From Rubrivivax sp. A210 (GTDB lineage: Bacteria; Pseudomonadota; Gammaproteobacteria; Burkholderiales; Burkholderiaceae_C): 64,000 nucleotides of DNA. This document shows, one piece after another, positions 28,199-35,301 of this stretch (its first letter is position 1; each line of letters starts with the position of its first letter). A program made the translations under genes and the position numbers. A model generated the notes under the pieces. It did not search any database. It was not told where the DNA came from and saw only the letters and a program-made list of their open reading frames with translations. The DNA lies in assembly GCF_904426505.1 (NCBI RefSeq), contig NZ_CAJGBN010000071.1:142824-206823 (forward strand), written 5' to 3'.

Positions 28199-28978
28199 TC
28201 ACTTTGCCGGCGCCGGCTGGACCCAGCTCGGCACATAGGGTTCACCGGCATGCGGCGCATGCTCGATGCCGATCTTCACGTAGGCCGCCAGCGTGGCCAG
28301 GCCCAGGGCCAGGAAGAACACCGTCAGGGCCCACTTCAACGTCTTGAGCTTCTTGCGCGTGGCATTCGGGTCGGCGCCGCCGAACCAGTCCCACTTCACG
28401 GCCAGCCGGTACAGGCCGATGCCGCCGTGCAACTCCACCGCGAACAGCAGCACCAGGTACAGCGGCCAGAAGTGCTCGCTCCACATGCGGTCGGCGCTGC
28501 CAAAGGGGCCTATGGTCTCGGGCCGGGTCATCATCACGTACAGGTGTACCGAGGCCATGAAGAAGAGCGCGAAGCCGGTGACGACCTGCCACCACCACAG
28601 TGTGGTGTCGCCGTGCTTCAAGTCGGCCACATGGTCGCGCAGGGCGCGGTACTGCGCGTAGTTGATGGGGAATTTGCGCAGCGCCAGCATCGCATGCACG
28701 ATCACCAGCGTCAGGATGCCGGCAACCATCATCGACACCAGCCAGGGCAGGGGGCGGCCGAAGATGAAGCTGCCCTCGAACATGCGCGCCACCGTCCACA
28801 TCGCGTCCTTGCCGAGCAGGATGGACGAGACGAAGAACATGTGTACCCACATGAAGAGGGCCAGCACGAGGCCGCTGGCACTCTGTACCCAGTCCAGCCG
28901 GGCCGGCCAGACGCTCTTGCGCACCGCACGGGCACGCGGGGCCACCCTTGCGGTGGACGCCGGCTGATTGCTTTGCAC
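28199..28978 (-). CDS. frdC: Fumarate reductase di-haem cytochrome b subunit
   Basis: 259-residue membrane anchor with five helices that oxidises menaquinol. The four haem-ligand histidines of Wolinella FrdC have counterparts: FMWVHMFFVSS, IVHAMLALRKFPINY, ASVHLYVMMTRP and VELHGGIGLYRLAVKW; the glutamate beside the last histidine is also present. The start is GTG at 28978, preceded by AGGAGATA; an upstream ATG would add residues with no similarity. The order frdC-frdA-frdB is the same as in Wolinella. Direction in vivo (fumarate reduction or succinate oxidation) is inferred from family. Confidence 0.92.
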   Translation of the reverse strand: MQSNQPASTARVAPRARAVRKSVWPARLDWVQSASGLVLALFMWVHMFFVSSILLGKDAMWTVARMFEGSFIFGRPLPWLVSMMVAGILTLVIVHAMLALRKFPINYAQYRALRDHVADLKHGDTTLWWWQVVTGFALFFMASVHLYVMMTRPETIGPFGSADRMWSEHFWPLYLVLLFAVELHGGIGLYRLAVKWDWFGGADPNATRKKLKTLKWALTVFFLALGLATLAAYVKIGIEHAPHAGEPYVPSWVQPAPAK

Positions 28979-29049
28979 GCCGTATCTCCTGTGCCGGCAC
29001 ACGGCTTGCGGCCGGCCCGCGCAATGTCGCGCGTGCCGGCCTGCGGCAC

Positions 29050-29071
29050 ACTGAGCCAAGTCAAGCTCAGT
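29050..29071. promoter_or_regulatory. Inverted repeat in the frdC promoter region
   Basis: ACTGAGC (29050-29056) and GCTCAGT (29065-29071) are perfectly complementary with an eight-base spacer. The embedded CTGAGCCAAGTCAA matches FNR at seven of ten positions. It lies about 75 bp upstream of frdC and is a candidate operator. Confidence 0.45.
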
Positions 29072-29116
29072 CGTCGCGGCCAAGGCCCGCTGGCCATGGC
29101 CCGTCGGGGCCGCGGT

Positions 29117-30763
29117 TCAGCGGCTGGCCGACTGCGCAGGCGCGCGAAAGTCGGGCCTCTCGTCCTCCAAGGGCTGGCCCACGCAGGAAAGCAGGTCGCC
29201 GGCGGGCGGGAACCAGACTTTGCGCCTGAACGGTATGGTCGGCCTCTTGGCATCCGACGACCAGAACGATTCGTGCCAGAAGCAGAAGTCATTGAAGTCG
29301 CCGTGCCTTTGGGGGCCAACGTTGGCGTCGATGGGAAATCGCTTCAAGGTGACGCGCGACCGCACCGATGCCGGCTCGGATCCGGCCGCACCCGGCGGCA
29401 AGGGGACATCGGGAAAGACATCGCGCGCCACGCGCGTGATGTTCCACCAGCTGCCGGCGGTCCTGTCCCGGAATGAATTGACCTCGCCCAGGAAGTTGTC
29501 GATCCAGTTGAGCAGGCTGCCGCGCGGCACGGCGTCCCAGGCCGAGTTCTCGGCGAGCTCGTTGTAGGGGTCCAGGCTGAGATTGAAGAACCTGGCGCCC
29601 CTGTGCTTGTCCCTTTCCATCCAGGGCACGACGACCGCCTCGACATCCTTGATGCGGGCCGCCGCAGCCATGAAGACGATGTTGTCGATGCGCATGCCGG
29701 GGAACCTGGACAAGACATTGAGCGCCACGATGCTGCCCATGCTGTGGGCAATGAGGTTGACCTTGACATCCTGGCTCTGCGGCCACCTGGACCACTTCTG
29801 CAGGAACTTCGCGACCGCCGTCGCGCCGTAGCTGCCGCGATCAAAGGCGGAATTCGGCTCCCGGGGTGGCTTGCCCTCGAAGACGGAGGCCTTGGACAGC
29901 ACGAGATCGGTGCGCCTGAGCATCTCGTCCCAAGGCCCCGAGCCCAGTCCGTCGACCAAGGGCGCGCCCACGAGCTTGACGGGATTCAGGAAGCTCCAGT
30001 ACGAGGACAGCACGCCCGAGTGGGGCGGCGGCGAGATGACATTGAACTTGTGCTTGAGCAGATCTTCTAGGCGGGCATCGGCGTCCTTTTCTGCTTTGCT
30101 GTCTATCGCCTGCGAGACGGTATAGGTCTCGCGCAACTCGCGCCCCAGCGCCACCGGCAGGCGAACGATGGCGCGGGTCAGATCCTCCAAAACGATAAAC
30201 GGCGGCAGCAGAAAGGTCTCGAAGAGGCTCCGCTTCTCTCCACGACGGGTGCGGAAGACGTGATCGACATAGGTGCCGAACCCGTCCGAGGGCCATGCGA
30301 TGAAGACCGGGTACTGGTGATCCTTCAGCATGTGGCTGGCATAGAGGTCCGAGCGGCTCATCGACTGCCAGTTCGAATTGAGGCCGCCGTGGATGTGCAG
30401 GGTCAGCTCCAGCGTCTTGTCCAACTGCCTGGCCTTGCGGAAGTTCTCGATGATGGCGCAGACGTACTCATCCTCCTGTGCGCCTGCATCCACCGCCTCC
30501 AGCCTTGCGGCGTTTGCCAGATCACCGTCATCGGGCTTCGCGTCGGGCTGCAAATCGATGGGGCAGGGCTGGCGCTTGGCGCCGCCCCCGGCTTGCGGAT
30601 TGAGCAGGGAGCCCTTCTCGTCAACGTAGATGGTGTGGAGCTGAGCCTGCGGCCGCTGCTCCTGGCCCTGCGCCAGTTCGGGCTGGCGCGGCACCATGGA
30701 TATGGCGCAGCCCCCCAGGAAGTTCAGCGCCAGCAGCGCGGTCCCGATAGTGATTCGAACCAT
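29117..30763 (-). CDS. Lipoprotein with alpha/beta-hydrolase fold
   Basis: 548-residue predicted lipoprotein: the signal ends LALNFLGGCAIS with a lipobox cysteine at about position 19. Near residue 336, NLIAHSMGSIVALNVLSRFP holds the nucleophile-elbow serine of an alpha/beta hydrolase (AHSMG), in the style of DUF900-like proteins, preceded by LTLHIHGGLNSNWQ, which could supply the oxyanion loop. The substrate is unknown; lipase or esterase activity at the cell envelope is possible. An upstream in-frame extension to 30970 is rejected because it would place the lipoprotein signal inside the protein. Confidence 0.75.
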   Translation of the reverse strand: MVRITIGTALLALNFLGGCAISMVPRQPELAQGQEQRPQAQLHTIYVDEKGSLLNPQAGGGAKRQPCPIDLQPDAKPDDGDLANAARLEAVDAGAQEDEYVCAIIENFRKARQLDKTLELTLHIHGGLNSNWQSMSRSDLYASHMLKDHQYPVFIAWPSDGFGTYVDHVFRTRRGEKRSLFETFLLPPFIVLEDLTRAIVRLPVALGRELRETYTVSQAIDSKAEKDADARLEDLLKHKFNVISPPPHSGVLSSYWSFLNPVKLVGAPLVDGLGSGPWDEMLRRTDLVLSKASVFEGKPPREPNSAFDRGSYGATAVAKFLQKWSRWPQSQDVKVNLIAHSMGSIVALNVLSRFPGMRIDNIVFMAAAARIKDVEAVVVPWMERDKHRGARFFNLSLDPYNELAENSAWDAVPRGSLLNWIDNFLGEVNSFRDRTAGSWWNITRVARDVFPDVPLPPGAAGSEPASVRSRVTLKRFPIDANVGPQRHGDFNDFCFWHESFWSSDAKRPTIPFRRKVWFPPAGDLLSCVGQPLEDERPDFRAPAQSASR

Positions 30764-30984
30764 TGATTTACCCCTTGCCGAGCCCAAAGCGAAGGGCGCA
30801 TCTTTGCGGCCATTGCGTGGCCGGTCGTCAGCAGGATTGCAGACAAGGCGGCAGGGCTGACCTCGGTGCCATGCGGGCGCAGGCGGCGGGTCGGCAGCGC
30901 CCTCCTGCATACTGAGGCAGGCCAGCCGCCGCCGCCGCGCCCCCGGGCCGCAGGCGCCGCACCAAGGCATTCAGGAGGACCGCA

Positions 30985-31680
30985 TTGGAAGTCAGGCTCG
31001 ACAAGCGTTACCCCATTGCCAGCGGCGTGGCCCAGGCCTGGGCCGTGCTGTCCGACGTGTACGCCACCGCGGCCTGCATGCCGGGCGCGGCCATCACCGA
31101 GCAGATCGACGAGACGCACTTCAAGGGCACGGTGAAGAGCAGGATCGGCCCGGCCCAGATGCTCTTTGGCGGTGAAATCACGGTGCTCGCACGCGACCCC
31201 GAAGGCCATGCGCTGCAACTGCTGGCCAAGGGTGCCGACAAGGCCGGCTCGTCGGCGCAGATGAACCTCACGGCCCATCTCGAGGCAGCGGGCGAAGGCA
31301 GTGTGCTGGTGGGCGCAGCGGTGGTCGGCGTCAACGGCAAGCTGGCGCAGTTCGGCAGCCGGCTGCTGGTGCCAGTGGCCGATGCGATGCTGGCGCAGTT
31401 CGCCGACAACTTTCGCGCCGCGGCTGCAGCCGTGCCGGCGCCGGCCGCCACAGATGCCATGGCCACATTGGCCGCCGCGCCCGCGATGGCCGAGGCGGCC
31501 ACGGACGAGGCCTGCGCACCACCGACCCGCACGCCCGCGGCCGCCGTGCCGCCCGCCCACCTCACGGCCGCTGCCGCTCCGCCCGCCGTGGCCGGGCCGG
31601 CCCGCGAAATCAATGTGCTGGCCCTGGCCTGGACCGTCATCAAGGGCTGGTTCGCGGGCCGGTTCAGGAAACGCGGCTGA
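30985..31680 (+). CDS. CoxG-like SRPBCC-family protein
   Basis: 231-residue protein whose first 150 residues match CO-dehydrogenase subunit G-like SRPBCC proteins (AWAVLSDVYATAACMPGAAITE, then AQFGSRLLVPVADAMLAQFADN). A Pro/Ala linker follows and the C-terminus ends in WTVIKGWFAGRFRKRG, a short amphipathic membrane anchor as in CoxG, which docks molybdenum hydroxylases to the membrane. No coxMSL genes are nearby, so the partner is elsewhere. The start is TTG at 30985 with AGGAGGA five bases upstream; no ATG fits. Confidence 0.8.
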   Translation: MEVRLDKRYPIASGVAQAWAVLSDVYATAACMPGAAITEQIDETHFKGTVKSRIGPAQMLFGGEITVLARDPEGHALQLLAKGADKAGSSAQMNLTAHLEAAGEGSVLVGAAVVGVNGKLAQFGSRLLVPVADAMLAQFADNFRAAAAAVPAPAATDAMATLAAAPAMAEAATDEACAPPTRTPAAAVPPAHLTAAAAPPAVAGPAREINVLALAWTVIKGWFAGRFRKRG

Positions 31681-31687
31681 TTCGCGC

Positions 31688-31701
31688 CTGATTTAGCGCA
31701 A
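31688..31701. promoter_or_regulatory. FNR-like site upstream of the corrinoid operon
   Basis: CTGATTTAGCGCAA shares TGAT-Y-TA-R-CGCAA with the proximal site of the Nfn-Kor operon (10316-10329). It matches FNR at seven of ten positions and lies 127 bp upstream of the corrinoid-protein start. Confidence 0.4.
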
Positions 31702-31827
31702 TCGCGGCAGCTGGCGCCGGCTTACGCTAGGCCGTCATCGCCATCGGCGCGCGCCGACGGCGGCGTTGCGGCCGTGCGGGGTGGCCGGGCAACGAAGCCG
31801 TACCCTCTCCGCCGGAGGTTCCATCCC

Positions 31828-32463
31828 ATGCAAGCGCACGTCGCGGCCTTCGGCCAGGCGCTGGAGGCCATGGATCGCTTCGAGGCCGAGGCGCTGTTCG
31901 ACCAGGCCCTGGCCCGGCTCACGCCGGTGCAGGCGGTCGAGCAACTGGTGCTGCCCACGCTGCAGCAGATCGGCGCCGACTGGGAACAGGGGCGCCTGGC
32001 GCTGTCGCAGGTGTACATGAGCGGCCGCTTCTGCGAAGAGCTGGTCGAGCGCGTGCTGCCGGCCAGCGACCCCGACCGCAAGCGCCAGCCGCGCTCGGCC
32101 ATCGTGGTGCTGAACGACTACCACGAGTTGGGCAAGCGCATCGTCTATTCGGTGCTGCGCGCCAGCGGCTTCGAGATCTTCGACTACGGCCGCATGACCG
32201 TCGATGCCCTGGTGGAGCGCGCCTGCGCCGACCGCGTGCGCGTGCTGCTGATCTCGGCCCTCATCCTGCCCTCGGCGCTGAGGGTGGCCGAAGTCAGCCG
32301 CCGCCTGCGCGAAGGCAACCCCGGCCTGCGCATCGTCGTCGGCGGTGCGCCTTTCCTCTTCGACCGCGAACTCTGGCGCGAGGTGGGCGCCGATGCCATG
32401 GGCGCCAATACCGGCGAGGCCGTGAGCCTGCTGCAGCGCTACATGCAGGAGCAGCAGGCATGA
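31828..32463 (+). CDS. Corrinoid (B12)-binding methyl-carrier protein
   Basis: 211-residue protein of the MtaC/MtbC/MetH type. Residues 1-85 form the helical cap domain (LTPVQAVEQLVLPTLQQIG). The Rossmann-like B12 domain begins near 90 and contains the lower-axial-ligand motif as DYHELGKRIV (D-x-H-x2-G), then LLISALILPSA and VVGGAPF, the further motifs that hold the corrin tail. It carries a methyl group between two methyltransferases. The start at 31828 has a GGAGG site. Its stop overlaps the next methyltransferase gene by four bases. No substrate-specific methyltransferase (MtaB, MttB or similar) is visible beside it. Confidence 0.88.
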   Translation: MQAHVAAFGQALEAMDRFEAEALFDQALARLTPVQAVEQLVLPTLQQIGADWEQGRLALSQVYMSGRFCEELVERVLPASDPDRKRQPRSAIVVLNDYHELGKRIVYSVLRASGFEIFDYGRMTVDALVERACADRVRVLLISALILPSALRVAEVSRRLREGNPGLRIVVGGAPFLFDRELWREVGADAMGANTGEAVSLLQRYMQEQQA

Positions 32464-33542
32464 GTGCGGAGCGCATGAATTCGATGCAGCGCACGCTGGC
32501 GGCGCTGTCGCACCGCGAGGGCGACCGCGTGCCGCTCTTCCTGCTCACCACCCTGCACGGCGCACGCGAACTCGGCATGTCCATCGAGGACTATTTCTCG
32601 CGCGCCGAGCACGTCGTCGAAGGCCAGCTGCGCCTGCTGCACAAGTACGGCAGCGACTGTCTCTACCCCTTCTACTACGCCGCCCTCGAGACCGAGGCCT
32701 GGGGTGGCAGCACGATCTTCCTGCCCGACGGCCCGCCGCTGTGCGGCGCTCCGGTGATCCGCCGCCCCGAGGACATCGACAAGCTGCAGGCGCCGGACAT
32801 CGCATCGGCGCCCGGCCTGCAGCGCGCGCTGGCCACCCTCCGTGCGCTGGCCGCCGAGGTGGCGGGCACCGTGCCCCTCATCGGCGTGGCGATCTCGCCC
32901 TTCTCGCTGCCGGTGATGCAGATGGGGTTTGGCGCCTATCTCGATCTGATGATGACCCAGCCCGAGCGCTTCGAGTGCCTGATGCGCGTCAACGAGGAAT
33001 TCACCGTCGCCTGGGCCAATGCCCAGCTGGCGGCCGGCGCCACCGCGATCTGCTATTTCGACCCCGTCTCCTCCAGCACCAACATCACACGCGCGCAGTA
33101 CCTGGCCACCGGGCAGCAGGTGGCGCGGCGCACGCTGGCGCGCATCCAGGGGCCGACGGCCACCCACCTGGCTTCGGGCCGTTGCGCCACCATCCTCGAC
33201 GACATCGCGCAGACCGGCACCGCCGCCATCGGCGTCAGCGCCCTCGAAGACCTGGGCGCGCTCAAGGCCCAGGCCGCCGGCCGGGTGGCGCTGCTGGGCA
33301 ATCTCAACGGCATCGAGATGCGGCGCTGGACACCGCGCCGCACCGAGTACGAGGTGAAGAAGGCCATCGCCGGCGCGGCGCGCGGCGGCGGCTTCATCCT
33401 GGCCGACAACCACGGCGAAATCCCCTGGCAGGTGCCCGACTGGGTGCTGATCGGCATCCGCGAGGCGGTCGAACTCTGGGGCCGCTACCCGCTGGACTGG
33501 GTCGAGCGCTGGCGTGCCGAGCCGCCGCTCGAACCTGGCTGA
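32460..33542 (+). CDS. UroD/MtaA-family corrinoid methyltransferase
   Basis: 360-residue TIM-barrel protein of the uroporphyrinogen-decarboxylase family, MtaA/CmuA branch, probably acting on the preceding corrinoid protein (ATGA overlap). N-terminal MNSMQRTLAALSHREGDRVPLF is typical. The zinc site is altered: where MtaA has H-x-C-G this protein has THLASG (histidine kept, cysteine lost), and where MtaA has a cysteine before GIP it reads NHGEIP, a histidine. It may therefore transfer methyl to a non-thiol acceptor or act as a sensor. It is not HemE, which lies at 46910. Confidence 0.82.
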   Translation: MSAERMNSMQRTLAALSHREGDRVPLFLLTTLHGARELGMSIEDYFSRAEHVVEGQLRLLHKYGSDCLYPFYYAALETEAWGGSTIFLPDGPPLCGAPVIRRPEDIDKLQAPDIASAPGLQRALATLRALAAEVAGTVPLIGVAISPFSLPVMQMGFGAYLDLMMTQPERFECLMRVNEEFTVAWANAQLAAGATAICYFDPVSSSTNITRAQYLATGQQVARRTLARIQGPTATHLASGRCATILDDIAQTGTAAIGVSALEDLGALKAQAAGRVALLGNLNGIEMRRWTPRRTEYEVKKAIAGAARGGGFILADNHGEIPWQVPDWVLIGIREAVELWGRYPLDWVERWRAEPPLEPG

Positions 33543-33545
33543 GCG

Positions 33546-35294
33546 ATGGTTGCGCCGCTGGCCGTCGCCGTGTGCCAGAACTTCGCCGGCGAGGTGCGCG
33601 CGGCCATCGCCGCCGAGGGCTGGACCGATGTCGCCACGGTCGCCTTTGCGGCACGTTGCGGTCGGCCGCGCATGAGCGATGAGGAACTGGCGGCTCTGCT
33701 GCCGCCCACCTGCTCGCGCACGCTGCTGGTGGGCCGCTGCTGCCTGGGCCCGGTGGACGCCGGCGCGCAGGCCCGGGGCCAGCGGCGCCTGGTGCCGGAC
33801 CAGTGCTTCGACCTCGTGGCCCCGCCCGCCCTCGTGGCCGAGGCCATGGCCGACGGCGCCTACCTCGTCACGCCGGGCTGGCTGGCCCAGTGGCCGCGCC
33901 ACCTGGCCGAGCTGGGCTTCGACGGCGCCGCCGCGGCCGGCCTGTTCCAGGAGGTCGCGCAGCGCCTGCTGCTGCTGGACACCGGCGCAGCCAGCGAGAC
34001 CGCGGCGCCATGGGCGGCCTTGCAGCAGGCCCTGGGCCTGCCGGCCAGCCGCCTGGCCGTGGGGCTGGACCGCACGCGCGACTGGCTGGCCCGCGAGGTG
34101 GCCGACTGGCGGCTGGAAGCAGCGCAGCGCGAGGCCGCGGCGCGGCGGCAGGAGCAGGCACGCGAGCGCGCCGACCACGCCACCACGCTGGACCTGCTGC
34201 GCCGGCTGGCGCTGGCACCCAGCGAAGAGGCCACGGTGGCCGGCATCGAGGAGCTGTTCCGCCTGCTTTTCGCGCCTGCCGCCTGGCACTGGGTGCCGGT
34301 GCAGGACGGCGCGATGCAGCCGCAGCCCGGCCTGGCGCCGGAGCTGGCGGACTTGCTGCGCAACATGCAGGGCAGCCATGCGCCCTGCCCCTCCGGTCGC
34401 GGCCTGGCGCTGCGCCTGGCACGCGGCGAGCGCACCCTGGCCTACGCCATTGCCGACGAGGTGGCCTTCCCGCAGTTCATGGGCCGCTACGCGGCCCTGG
34501 CCGTCACGCTGGCCGGCCTGTGTGCGCTGGCCATCGAGAGCGGGCGCAACCGGCGCCAGCTCGTCGAGGCCGAGAAGATGGCCTCGATGGGCATCCTGGT
34601 GGCCGGTGTGGCGCACGAGATCAACACCCCCGTGGGCGTGGGCCTGGCGGCGGCCACCACGCTGCTGGACCACAGCCGCGAGATCACCGACCAGTTCGCC
34701 GCCCGCCGCATGACGCACACCGCCCTGGCGCAGTTCCTCGAGCTGGCCGGCGCCGAGGCGCAGCTGATTGCGCGCAATCTCGAACGCATCGGCAAGCTCA
34801 TCGACACCTTCCGCCAGGTCGCGGTGCAGGGCCGGTCGCCCGAGCGGCGGCGCTTCGCGCTGGCCGACTGCATCCACGAGACCATCGCCAGCCTGGGCGA
34901 TGTGCAGGGCGAGAGCGGCTGCGAGATCAGCGTGGCCTGCGCGCCGGGGCTGGAACTGCTGAGCTATCCGGGAGACTGGGTCAGCGTGCTGCAGAACCTG
35001 CTGACCAATTCCATTCGCCATGGCTTCCGCCAGCGCGGCCACGGCCGCGTCGACATCGGCGTCACGCAGGCCGATGGCCACCTGCTGCTGGACTACCGCG
35101 ACGATGGCGCCGGCCTCGCGCCCGAGGCCGCTGCGCGCGTCTTCGATCCCTTCTACACGACCGACCTGCAGCGCGGCATGGGTCTGGGCATGTACCTGGT
35201 CCACAACCTGGTGGTACACAGGTTCAAGGGCTCGATACGGCACGATGCCCAGCACCGGCCGGGGGTGCGCTTCCTGATCGAAGTTCCCCTTTGA
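33546..35294 (+). CDS. DUF1638-GAF-histidine kinase hybrid sensor
   Basis: 582-residue kinase. Residues 1-190 resemble DUF1638, a domain of unknown function often coded beside corrinoid methyltransferases (LLVGRCCLG, CFDLVAPPALVAEAMADGAY, LVTPGWLAQW). A short coiled coil is followed by a GAF-like region (215-335). The kinase core has the H-box GVAHEINTPVGVG near 355, N-box LQNLLTNSIRHG near 482, DYRDDGAGL, FDPFYTTD and GMGLGMYLVHNLV. There is no membrane helix, so it senses a cytoplasmic signal. It starts four bases after the methyltransferase gene. The DUF1638 call is from recalled pattern and needs a profile search. Confidence 0.78.
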   Translation: MVAPLAVAVCQNFAGEVRAAIAAEGWTDVATVAFAARCGRPRMSDEELAALLPPTCSRTLLVGRCCLGPVDAGAQARGQRRLVPDQCFDLVAPPALVAEAMADGAYLVTPGWLAQWPRHLAELGFDGAAAAGLFQEVAQRLLLLDTGAASETAAPWAALQQALGLPASRLAVGLDRTRDWLAREVADWRLEAAQREAAARRQEQARERADHATTLDLLRRLALAPSEEATVAGIEELFRLLFAPAAWHWVPVQDGAMQPQPGLAPELADLLRNMQGSHAPCPSGRGLALRLARGERTLAYAIADEVAFPQFMGRYAALAVTLAGLCALAIESGRNRRQLVEAEKMASMGILVAGVAHEINTPVGVGLAAATTLLDHSREITDQFAARRMTHTALAQFLELAGAEAQLIARNLERIGKLIDTFRQVAVQGRSPERRRFALADCIHETIASLGDVQGESGCEISVACAPGLELLSYPGDWVSVLQNLLTNSIRHGFRQRGHGRVDIGVTQADGHLLLDYRDDGAGLAPEAAARVFDPFYTTDLQRGMGLGMYLVHNLVVHRFKGSIRHDAQHRPGVRFLIEVPL

Positions 35295-35301
35295 AATCGG
35301 G

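Noticed and set aside
30750..30770. Sequence resembling a tRNA T-loop (GGTTCGAATC)
   Set aside because: It is the start of the lipoprotein gene; no cloverleaf can be formed around it.
31681..31827. Cobalamin riboswitch upstream of the corrinoid operon
   Set aside because: The leader is short and no B12-box was seen.
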